This document shows, in pieces, positions 1 to 5,214 of a DNA stretch of 7,792 bases. A program made the translations under genes and the position numbers. The stretch comes from Fidelibacterota bacterium. Its GTDB lineage: Bacteria; Fidelibacterota; Marinisomatia; Marinisomatales; CAZVFT01. The stretch's first letter is position 1. Each line of letters opens with the position of its first letter. The stretch lies in the NCBI GenBank assembly GCA_014381485.1, contig JACNLN010000047.1, positions 1 through 7,792 on the forward strand. Reading direction: 5' to 3'. The notes under the pieces are model-generated. The model was not told where the DNA came from. It saw only the letters and a program-made list of their open reading frames with translations, and ran no database searches.

Positions 1-58
1 CGGGACAGGCGTCAGAATTCACGGGGTCTACGCTACGCTTCGACACTCCACTAATCTC
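1..58. repeat. Possible GC-rich interspersed repeat after atpE (partial)
   Basis: This stretch lies immediately downstream of the atpE stop and runs off the window edge. It is richer in GC than the neighbouring genes and contains the tandem word CTACGCTACGCTTCG. I see no open frame, ribosome-binding site or start for atpF here. The composition and the motif style resemble short interspersed repeats common in Bacteroidota-like and related genomes, but no second copy lies in this window, so the repeat call is an inference. It could alternatively be an ordinary intergenic spacer or an intergenic RNA structure. Confidence 0.35.
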
Positions 59-63
59 GTTCC

Positions 64-369
64 TCATCTCATTAAAACAATCAGCAGACAAAATACCTCG
101 CCAAGAATTGCTATTCCCTCGAGAAGAAAGAGAGGTAGATTGACAGCGGCAGTGATCTGAGCTGCTGCTTCCGGTTGACGGGCAATACTCTCAGCAGCAG
201 CTGTAGTAAATCGACCGATTCCATAGCCAGCACCTGCTACTACCATTCCCAGACCGATGGCAGCACCGAAGTAATGCAGAGTGGACCCTCCATCTTCAGC
301 AGCGAAAATGGGTGTTGCCATAGCAAATGACAGAAACAGAGCAAAGGCAATAACGGCTAAACGTCTCAT
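64..369 (-). CDS. atpE: F-type ATP synthase subunit c (F0 proteolipid) with signal-peptide-like N-terminus
   Basis: Subunit c forms the membrane rotor ring of F0 and carries the proton-binding carboxylate. The chosen start gives 101 aa. An ATG 18 nt upstream (387) is rejected because its first codons are themselves the AGGAGG ribosome-binding site of the ATG at 369. Residues 1-24 look like a signal peptide (basic MRR, hydrophobic core, then PIFAAED), a known feature of some bacterial c subunits. TM1 (about 33-55) is glycine-rich, the polar loop has R64-Q65-P66-E67, and TM2 (about 78-99) carries E84, the expected ion-binding residue. Aligned by eye with the Ilyobacter Na+ type, the Q32 and S66 ligand positions are I and G, so proton coupling is inferred. 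E91, seven residues after E84, is an unusual second acid in TM2. It follows atpB after 51 nt. Confidence 0.95.
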   Translation of the reverse strand: MRRLAVIAFALFLSFAMATPIFAAEDGGSTLHYFGAAIGLGMVVAGAGYGIGRFTTAAAESIARQPEAAAQITAAVNLPLFLLEGIAILGEVFCLLIVLMR

Positions 370-377
370 TGATTTAT

Positions 378-383
378 CCTCCT
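378..383 (-). promoter_or_regulatory. Shine-Dalgarno site of atpE
   Basis: AGGAGG on the minus strand lies 8 nt before the ATG at 369. It decides the atpE start, since the longer candidate beginning at 387 would have this site inside its own first codons. It is the strongest ribosome-binding site in the left block, which fits the need for many c subunits per F0 complex. Confidence 0.85.
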
Positions 384-420
384 TCATATTTGTTTAGAAT
401 GAAAACCATTTTTTCATACA

Positions 421-1278
421 TTAATGATGTGGGTGAATCGCCATCCCGATAAAAATAGCTGTCAAAAGGGTAAATACATAAGCTTGAATGAAGACAATAA
501 TGATTTCCAGAGCGGAAACCCCAACAGCCAGCGGAACAGAGACAAGTGCTCCCACAGAAATGCCTGCTCCCGCTCCAAACATCCCCCCGAATATAAAAAT
601 AAATGACATAATTGATAAGATTGCAATATGTCCCCCTGTCATATTTGCCGCAAGTCGCAGAGTCAAAGCAAATGGTTTTACAAACATAGCAACAATTTCA
701 ATCGGGATAAGAATAAAATAGACCATAAAAGGTAAACCCTTGGGAGCCATATTCTTCCAATAACCAAGGAAGCGGTACTTCAAACTTCCCGCTACAATGA
801 TACTAAAAAATGTCACCGTCGCCAGACCCGCAGTTACATTGAAGTTTCCTGTAGCCGTAGAACCTCCAGGAATCAAATCAAAAAGGGGAACTAATCCTAG
901 TCCATTAGCAGTCAGGATAAAGAAAAACAAAGTAAGAATCAGAGGTGCCCATACTTTGGAAAACTCCTTGCCCACATTTGGTATTACTACCTGATTTCGA
1001 AGATATTCCACGATACTTTCCAGAGCATTCATTAATCCTGTTGGTACCGGATATCTCTCTCTCCGATAAATCTTTGAGGCAAGAAAAAATACCGTAAAAA
1101 CAATTGTTGCTGTAACCCAGAGCATCAATACGTGTTTGGTAATTGAGAAATTGATCCCGAACATCGTTGGGAGTTGCACTATAGGGTATTCACTATTGGA
1201 CACATGATGAAGTATGATATCTCCAATTTTATCTAAAACTGTGCCGTTCCCCTCAGAATGTGTTGCTTCTATTCTCAT
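421..1278 (-). CDS. atpB: F-type ATP synthase subunit a (F0 stator channel)
   Basis: Subunit a forms the two proton half-channels beside the c ring. The protein is 285 aa with five or six membrane segments (about 48-70, 109-131, 151-167, 182-205, 214-240, 245-280). The essential stator arginine is R208 in the motif LRLAAN. The family E193 in PIEIV and Q265 in FIQAY are present. H217 (TGGHI) and E258 (ALEII) occupy the positions of E. coli E219 and H245, the well-known swapped arrangement seen in many non-enteric bacteria and mitochondria. The N-terminal 45 residues are polar and histidine-containing, longer than a minimal subunit a. The ATG at 1278 follows the stop of the preceding gene by 9 nt and has no clear Shine-Dalgarno site, so translation may be coupled. 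Confidence 0.96.
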   Translation of the reverse strand: MRIEATHSEGNGTVLDKIGDIILHHVSNSEYPIVQLPTMFGINFSITKHVLMLWVTATIVFTVFFLASKIYRRERYPVPTGLMNALESIVEYLRNQVVIPNVGKEFSKVWAPLILTLFFFILTANGLGLVPLFDLIPGGSTATGNFNVTAGLATVTFFSIIVAGSLKYRFLGYWKNMAPKGLPFMVYFILIPIEIVAMFVKPFALTLRLAANMTGGHIAILSIMSFIFIFGGMFGAGAGISVGALVSVPLAVGVSALEIIIVFIQAYVFTLLTAIFIGMAIHPHH

Positions 1279-1287
1279 CTTTGATTT

Positions 1288-1665
1288 TTATTGAGATTTT
1301 TGTTTCAAAAACGAATTGCGAAAATACAAAGCCTCAGATAGAGTTAACAATATAAAAGTAACAGTAAACGACAAAATAAATGGAATTTTCTCAATAGAAA
1401 TATTTATTGTTATAATTACAATGGCGATCCCATAAAACAGAACCCTGAGAATGAAACTCACTATATTGCCTCTGGTGACATTGAAGTCCTTTTTATTCCA
1501 CATAGACTTAGCTATCAGAAAAGTGAAGAGATTAATCACCAGCGGAACGGTTATTCCCCAATAAACCGAAATAACTGAAAGGGAATTTTCATTATATAGC
1601 AATTTGCCAATAATAATGAGAAAAACAAGGATCCCTATAAAGATTATCCAGAGACGTCCATTCAT
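1288..1665 (-). CDS. atpI: AtpI-like four-helix membrane protein of the ATP synthase operon
   Basis: This is a small hydrophobic protein (125 aa) with four predicted membrane helices (about 5-23, 31-52, 68-88, 94-115) and a basic C-terminal tail ending KQKSQ. Between helices 2 and 3 lies a polar segment (KSMWNKKDFNVTRGN), followed by an arginine at the start of helix 3 (FILRVL). This layout fits the ATP synthase I chain (AtpI), which is thought to help c-ring assembly or ion supply. No catalytic motif is visible and the family is weakly conserved, so the assignment rests mainly on topology and position between atpZ and atpB. Its ATG overlaps the atpZ stop by 4 nt (ATGA), indicating translational coupling. 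Confidence 0.7.
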   Translation of the reverse strand: MNGRLWIIFIGILVFLIIIGKLLYNENSLSVISVYWGITVPLVINLFTFLIAKSMWNKKDFNVTRGNIVSFILRVLFYGIAIVIITINISIEKIPFILSFTVTFILLTLSEALYFRNSFLKQKSQ

Positions 1666-1910
1666 TTTTTAAAAACCACTCTTGCAATTTCATAAAGTCC
1701 TACCACAAGTCCGAGAATAGTACCAATAATCATTAAAATCGGTGATGATCCTAACCATCGATCTGCAAAATATCCTAGAAGAGTTAGCAAAAGAACAGAG
1801 CCGATAAGAGTATACGAAGCGGTTATATAAGGACCTGCCTGGGTAACATTTTTAATAAGCAGACGAAAAACCTGACTGAGGAAATTCTGTCTGTTTTTTT
1901 CTGGATCCAT
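1662..1910 (-). CDS. atpZ: AtpZ/AtpI family ATP synthase accessory protein
   Basis: This is an 82-aa protein with two membrane helices (about 29-47 and 58-78) joined by a short loop. The signature is a glycine and aspartate in GYFAD (residues 46-50), then a loop ending SSPILMIIGTILGLVVG, and an aromatic-basic tail. This matches the small AtpZ (F0F1-ATPase subunit family) protein encoded ahead of atpB in many bacteria. Work in alkaliphilic Bacillus links it to Mg2+/Ca2+ transport and, with AtpI, to ATP synthase assembly; its role here is inferred. The N-terminus (MDPEKNRQNF) is cytosolic. The gene starts 20 nt after the bactofilin stop with no obvious Shine-Dalgarno site. Confidence 0.85.
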   Translation of the reverse strand: MDPEKNRQNFLSQVFRLLIKNVTQAGPYITASYTLIGSVLLLTLLGYFADRWLGSSPILMIIGTILGLVVGLYEIARVVFKK

Positions 1911-1930
1911 GCAATATTGGGAAAAATGTG

Positions 1931-2365
1931 TTATTGAATTTTTTTCTCGCTCTTTCTGTATAATACTGATTGTGATAACGAATCAACCTGACCTGCTCTC
2001 TCATTGGAATGCTGGTTACCTGCTTCAACTTCTTTATATAAATCACACCTCCCCTCAAACTGAGCTCCCTCTTCAATGACCAGTTTTTGATATACAATAT
2101 CTCCTGACACCTTAGAATGACTTTTTAGTACCACCTTGCCGTTGGTGGTTAGATTCCCCTCTACAGCACCTCCAATATAGGCATCAGATGCTTCCACATT
2201 TCCCTTAACCAGGGCTTTTCTGGAGATCCGGGCGGGTCCATCAGTAATAACATCCCCGAATATCATACCATAGATAATCACACCGCCTTTAAGTTTTAAA
2301 TTGCCATAAACTACGGCATCAGCACCAATCATCGTTTCAACGTGTTTTAACGTATCATTCACCAT
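1931..2365 (-). CDS. Bactofilin (polymer-forming cytoskeletal protein)
   Basis: Bactofilins self-assemble into nucleotide-free filaments on the inner membrane and position cell-wall enzymes or other machinery. The protein is 144 aa. A right-handed beta-helix domain (about residues 12-107) shows the family's spaced hydrophobic and glycine pattern, starting MIGADAVVYGNLKLKGGVII and continuing through GDVI, GNVEA, GAVEGNL, SGDIVY and GAQFEGRC. A polar C-terminal tail of about 35 residues follows and is probably disordered. The start overlaps the end of the M23 peptidase gene by 11 nt, so the two are likely translated together. Bactofilin with M23 peptidase is a recurrent functional pair (for example CcmA with Csd1 in Helicobacter), which supports a role in cell shape. 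The ATG at 2365 has only a weak purine stretch upstream. Confidence 0.9.
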   Translation of the reverse strand: MVNDTLKHVETMIGADAVVYGNLKLKGGVIIYGMIFGDVITDGPARISRKALVKGNVEASDAYIGGAVEGNLTTNGKVVLKSHSKVSGDIVYQKLVIEEGAQFEGRCDLYKEVEAGNQHSNERAGQVDSLSQSVLYRKSEKKIQ

Positions 2366-3158
2366 CTCTATGGGGACTTAAATTAAGCAACCTATACTCA
2401 TTGACAAATAGTTTTGGATCTACTGGTCCACCATTTTTCCAGACTTCAAAATGGAGATGAGGACCCGTTGCTATACCTGTTTGCCCAACCAATGAGATTA
2501 CTTCACCCCTCTCCACCTGCTGTCTTACAGAAACAAGATTTCGCTGATTATGACCATACAGGGAAAAATATTCATCTCCATGATACAGAATTACAAGATT
2601 CCCATAGGGATAAGTCCAGCCAGAAAAAACCACTAATCCTGATGCTGCTGCACTCACTGCCGAACCTTCAGTAGCAGCAATATCCATCCCTGGATGATCT
2701 TCCACGGTGGTGTATCCATCTGAAGGAAAATCTTGTGTAATAAAACCCTTTACAGGAATAGTTGAGGGAATGTTTTCAATAAATGAAATATACAAGTTAT
2801 CACTCTCCTTAGGGGAAAAGTCATCTCCTACCAAATCAGAAGCATCGTGCTCCAAAGGAAATTCTATATCTATTCCAAGAGTTTGGCGAATATAGTTCTC
2901 CATTTGTTTCATCCGTTTTAAATCAGAAAGCAATTGAGCTACCTTAACCCGTTCTTCCATCATTGTCTGATGTTGTTTCTTTACCTTGATATAATCGACC
3001 GCTCTAGGCAGAAAAAATATGATAAATCCAATGTTTCCCAAAAACAAGATGATAATAACAACAACAGCTATCCTGAATATTCGCCGACTTATAGAAAATC
3101 TGCGAGTCTCCTCGCCATCTTCTGGAACTATAACAACGGTATATTTTTTATTGCTCAT
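2355..3158 (-). CDS. Membrane-anchored M23 (LytM-type) peptidoglycan metalloendopeptidase
   Basis: This is a probable periplasmic hydrolase of peptidoglycan cross-links, 267 aa. The order is a short cytosolic tail (1-27, including YTVVIVPEDG and RRFSIS), one membrane helix (about 28-50), a coiled-coil-like segment (about 56-93), a linker, and the peptidase domain (about 135-252). All metal and catalytic residues are present: H155 and D159 (HPGMD), H203 (LYGH), and H234/H236 (HLHFE). This suggests an active enzyme rather than a degenerate EnvC/NlpD-like activator. The cytosolic tail resembles one seen on M23 proteins paired with bactofilins and is the likely docking point (inference). It lies 18 nt after parB and overlaps the bactofilin by 11 nt. 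No strong Shine-Dalgarno site precedes the ATG at 3158. Confidence 0.93.
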   Translation of the reverse strand: MSNKKYTVVIVPEDGEETRRFSISRRIFRIAVVVIIILFLGNIGFIIFFLPRAVDYIKVKKQHQTMMEERVKVAQLLSDLKRMKQMENYIRQTLGIDIEFPLEHDASDLVGDDFSPKESDNLYISFIENIPSTIPVKGFITQDFPSDGYTTVEDHPGMDIAATEGSAVSAAASGLVVFSGWTYPYGNLVILYHGDEYFSLYGHNQRNLVSVRQQVERGEVISLVGQTGIATGPHLHFEVWKNGGPVDPKLFVNEYRLLNLSPHRDGE

Positions 3159-3176
3159 AGCGCGCTGAATAATAGA

Positions 3177-4049
3177 TCAATTCTCGATAAGATAGAATAA
3201 ATCAAGGAGTCTGTCTAAATCATCATTGGAATAATACTCTATTTCAATCACGCCCCCTTTTACCTTTGATCTGACGGATACTTTTGTTCCCAGAATGGAG
3301 ATGAGATCATCCTCAAGTTTCCGGAGTTCGGGGGATTTTGGTCGTGAAATCTTTTCCCTTTTAGATTTTTTGGTTAATGGTAACTTGTTGAGTTTTGAAA
3401 CAAGCTCTTCAGCTGTTCTCACACTTTCTTGACGATTCAGAATCCTGTGATACAACTTCAGCATTAACTTTGTGTCTTTTAATCCGAGCAGAGCTCTCGC
3501 ATGACCGGCACTGATTTTTTCATCTCTGAGACCCTGTTGTATCTCCGGAGGAAGGTTTAAAAGGCGTAGAGTGTTGGTGATGGATACTCTGCTCTTCCCA
3601 ACTGCCCCAGCAATCTGAGTATGAGACAATTTGTACTGGCTGTGAAGACAAGCGTACGCTTCTGCTTCTTCAATACCATTCAGATCGTCACGTTGAATGT
3701 TTTCAATCAGAGAATACACCATCATCTCAGAGTCATCCTTCACCTCTAACACGTGTACTGGAATCCTTTTTAGCCCGACCATCTGAGTGGCACGCAAGCG
3801 ACGCTCACCAGCAATCAACTCATACCTATCTCCCTGCTTTCTAACTGAAATCGCCTGAATGACTCCTTTTCCCCTGATGGAATCAGCCAGCTCCTGCAGA
3901 CTTTCCTCGCTGAAATTCTGTCTTGGCTGGTTTGGGTTTGGTGAAATTAAATCTACGGGAAGATACAAAATATATTCAGATTCTGAAGCTTCCTCTGGTA
4001 TGGGGCGTATTAATGCTTCCAGCCCACGGCCAAGTCGTTTATTTGCCAC
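3177..4049 (-). CDS. parB: ParB/Spo0J chromosome partitioning protein (CTP-dependent clamp)
   Basis: ParB binds parS near the origin, slides along DNA as a CTP-dependent clamp and stimulates ParA. The protein is 290 aa, normal for chromosomal ParB. It begins with the hallmark LGRGLEALI (6-14). The N-terminal domain has PNPNQPR (37-43), the CTP-binding GERRLRA (81-87) and ENIQRDDLN (117-125). A helix-turn-helix region lies at about 141-167, and the C-terminal dimerisation domain spans about 239-290 after a basic linker (225-238). The start is a GTG at 4049 overlapping the parA end by 11 nt. GGAGG (4062-4066) lies 12 nt upstream, a rather long spacing but the best choice given that MANKRLGRG matches the family N-terminus. 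It acts with the adjacent ParA. Confidence 0.97.
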   Translation of the reverse strand: MANKRLGRGLEALIRPIPEEASESEYILYLPVDLISPNPNQPRQNFSEESLQELADSIRGKGVIQAISVRKQGDRYELIAGERRLRATQMVGLKRIPVHVLEVKDDSEMMVYSLIENIQRDDLNGIEEAEAYACLHSQYKLSHTQIAGAVGKSRVSITNTLRLLNLPPEIQQGLRDEKISAGHARALLGLKDTKLMLKLYHRILNRQESVRTAEELVSKLNKLPLTKKSKREKISRPKSPELRKLEDDLISILGTKVSVRSKVKGGVIEIEYYSNDDLDRLLDLFYLIEN

Positions 4050-4815
4050 GAGTTAAAATTTCCTCCACTAAACTCAAATAGTCCCGGGCTCCCCTCGAAT
4101 TTGCTTCGTACAATAAAATGGGTTTCCCAAAACCCGGGGCTTCCCCCAATCTAACATTCCGATGAATGATCGTTTTAAAAGTCTTATCTGTAAAATATCT
4201 CCTAACCTCTTCTTCGACCTGTTTGGAAAGATTAAGACGCCTATCATACATTGTAATTAGAACTCCTTCAATATCCAACTTTTTATTTAAATTGCGCTGT
4301 ACCAGACGAATTGTCTGCAGCAATTGGCTTAATCCTTCCAAAGCATAATATTCACATTGAATAGGAATCAGTACCGAATCTGAAAAAGCTAAAGCATTCA
4401 GGGTTAACAGTCCCAAAGATGGCGGGCAATCAATCAACACGAATTCATAATGATCAACCACCCCATCCAGAGCATTTTTTAGTTTATATTCTCTTGCCAT
4501 CAGACCCACAAGCTCGATTTCAGCCCCCACCAGATCGTGACTGCTTGGGATAACATCTAAAAAGGAGAGCTTGGTTTTCGTAATTATATCCTTAACGGAT
4601 ATATTATTGATTAACATATCATAAGTACTATAAGCACTATTATTCTTTCTCCCTTTTAAAATATTTTCCACCCCGGAGGTAGCATTGGTTTGGGGATCCA
4701 GATCAACAAGCAACGTCCTATTTTCCGTAACTGCGAAACCAGCAGCCATATTCACTGCCGAAGTGGTTTTACCCACTCCCCCTTTTTGATTAACAAATCC
4801 AATTATTTTTGTCAT
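4039..4815 (-). CDS. parA: ParA/Soj chromosome partitioning ATPase
   Basis: ParA is an ATP-dependent, non-specific DNA-binding ATPase that moves ParB-bound origin regions. The 258-aa length and lack of an N-terminal helix-turn-helix mark the short chromosomal Soj type rather than a plasmid SopA type. The deviant Walker A is KGGVGKT (11-17) with signature lysine K11 and catalytic K16. Walker A' is LLVDLDPQ (35-42) including D40, and Walker B is FVLIDCPPSLG (125-135). The C-terminal region carries RLGEAPGFGKPI (222-233), typical of the family. It is the first gene of the minus-strand block. Upstream is a divergent intergenic region rather than the common rsmG (gidB) neighbour. Only a weak GAAG precedes the ATG. 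Confidence 0.97.
   Translation of the reverse strand: MTKIIGFVNQKGGVGKTTSAVNMAAGFAVTENRTLLVDLDPQTNATSGVENILKGRKNNSAYSTYDMLINNISVKDIITKTKLSFLDVIPSSHDLVGAEIELVGLMAREYKLKNALDGVVDHYEFVLIDCPPSLGLLTLNALAFSDSVLIPIQCEYYALEGLSQLLQTIRLVQRNLNKKLDIEGVLITMYDRRLNLSKQVEEEVRRYFTDKTFKTIIHRNVRLGEAPGFGKPILLYEANSRGARDYLSLVEEILTRGK
4062..4066 (-). promoter_or_regulatory. Probable Shine-Dalgarno site for the GTG start of parB
   Basis: GGAGG inside the 3' end of parA lies 12 nt before the parB GTG at 4049. The spacing is longer than ideal, but it is the only strong purine motif near this start, and it supports initiation at the GTG within the overlap. Confidence 0.5.
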
Positions 4816-4837
4816 AAATTTCTTCGACTAAAAAGTT

Positions 4838-4936
4838 ATGGCTGAATTTAACGGCGAGGTCAGGGATAAACAAGGGGAATTCGACAAAATGGTTTATATC
4901 ACCGACGAGAATCTGCTAAATCTTCTTGAAGGATAA
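4838..4936 (+). CDS. Unrecognised 32-residue open frame beside the parA start (possible small protein or gene remnant)
   Basis: An ATG-to-TAA frame encodes an acidic 32-residue peptide beginning MAEFNGEVRDKQGEF and ending ENLLNLLEG. Its base composition and codon use look more coding-like than the AT-rich sequence that follows it. Against it being a gene, there is no Shine-Dalgarno site, an in-frame stop lies 9 nt before the ATG, and only 22 nt separate it from the divergent parA start, leaving no room for its own promoter. I recognise no family. It may be the tail of a decayed gene, or part of the parA leader read on the wrong strand. Confidence 0.25.
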   Translation: MAEFNGEVRDKQGEFDKMVYITDENLLNLLEG

Positions 4937-4978
4937 TAACAATACAGCTAAATTTTGCTTCGAATAATCATATCGCTA

Positions 4979-4995
4979 AATCAATTAACTTGATT
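4979..4995. repeat. Small AT-rich inverted repeat
   Basis: AATCAA and TTGATT form a perfect 6-bp inverted repeat around a 5-nt spacer. It lies in the middle of the parA/tdh divergent region, where an operator for a regulator of either operon could sit. The sequence is AT-rich and short, so chance is possible. Confidence 0.3.
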
Positions 4996-5001
4996 AATTC
5001 A

Positions 5002-5143
5002 TTAACTGCAAAGACCGCGAGGTTTCGCGAAGGAAAAGACAAAAATGCAGAATAAAATTAATTATCAAAAAATGATTGATGAGTTTATTTCAACTCTTTT
5101 GTTATTAGTCTTTTGTGAATTTTGTGCTTTTTGTGGCGAATAA
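5002..5143. repeat. Repeat-like intergenic element with GCAAAG and periodic TTTTGTG words
   Basis: The left part contains TGCAAAGACCGCG and a CGCGA-GGTT-TCGCG hairpin (5016-5029), ending in AAAAGAC (5034-5040). The right part begins with the inverse GTCTTTT (5108-5114) and carries TTTTGTG three times at exactly 9-nt period (5111, 5120, 5129). The two parts thus form an imperfect inverted arrangement around about 67 bases. A related word run (ACAAAGAAACGCAAAG) appears at 7653-7668. Such CGCAAAG-type strings are widespread intergenic repeats in several bacterial phyla; membership in that group is inferred from appearance. A 32-codon frame within (5045-5143) is probably spurious. Confidence 0.5.
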
Positions 5144-5203
5144 TACAGGTTAAATAAACACGATTCAAATCTATCACACAAATTCACTTATATGTTGAAC
5201 TGT

Positions 5204-5208
5204 AGGAG
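5204..5208 (+). promoter_or_regulatory. Shine-Dalgarno site of tdh
   Basis: AGGAG lies 6 nt before the ATG at 5215. It supports this start, which also places the nucleotide-binding glycine motif at the usual position near the N-terminus. Confidence 0.8.
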
Positions 5209-5214
5209 AAATAA

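Larger units (their letters stand above)
4816..5214. other. Divergent intergenic region between parA and tdh
   Basis: This 399-base region must hold the promoters of both the parA-led block (minus) and tdh-kbl (plus). The first 120 bases contain a short open frame with coding-like composition (4838-4936). The middle and right are AT-rich and contain a small AATCAA/TTGATT hairpin (4979-4995), a CGCGA/TCGCG hairpin (5016-5029), and a repeat-like element to about 5143. The last 70 bases before tdh include a TTATAT stretch (5188-5193) that could act as a -10 box, but no convincing -35 accompanies it. I found no parS-like GTTTCACGTGAAAC palindrome and no tRNA. Confidence 0.6.

Noticed and set aside
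1852..2097. 81-codon minus-strand frame overlapping the bactofilin and atpZ
   Set aside because: It lies in another frame across two well-supported genes and shows no recognisable family or membrane pattern.
3746..3760. AACACGTGTAC inside parB as a parS-like site
   Set aside because: Only the CACGTG core matches; the GTTT and AAAC flanks are absent, and the sequence is explained by the ParB reading frame.
5016..5031. GGTTTCGCGAAGG as a parS site near parAB
   Set aside because: It shares a GTTTC start and an 8-bp palindrome TTCGCGAA but lacks the GTTTCAC/GTGAAAC arms of the parS consensus. It lies within the repeat-like element instead.
5045..5143. 32-codon plus-strand frame beginning MQNKINYQK and ending FCAFCGE
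   Set aside because: Its second half is a translation of the 9-nt-periodic TTTTGTG repeat, it has no ribosome-binding site, and the DNA is AT-rich repeat-like sequence.
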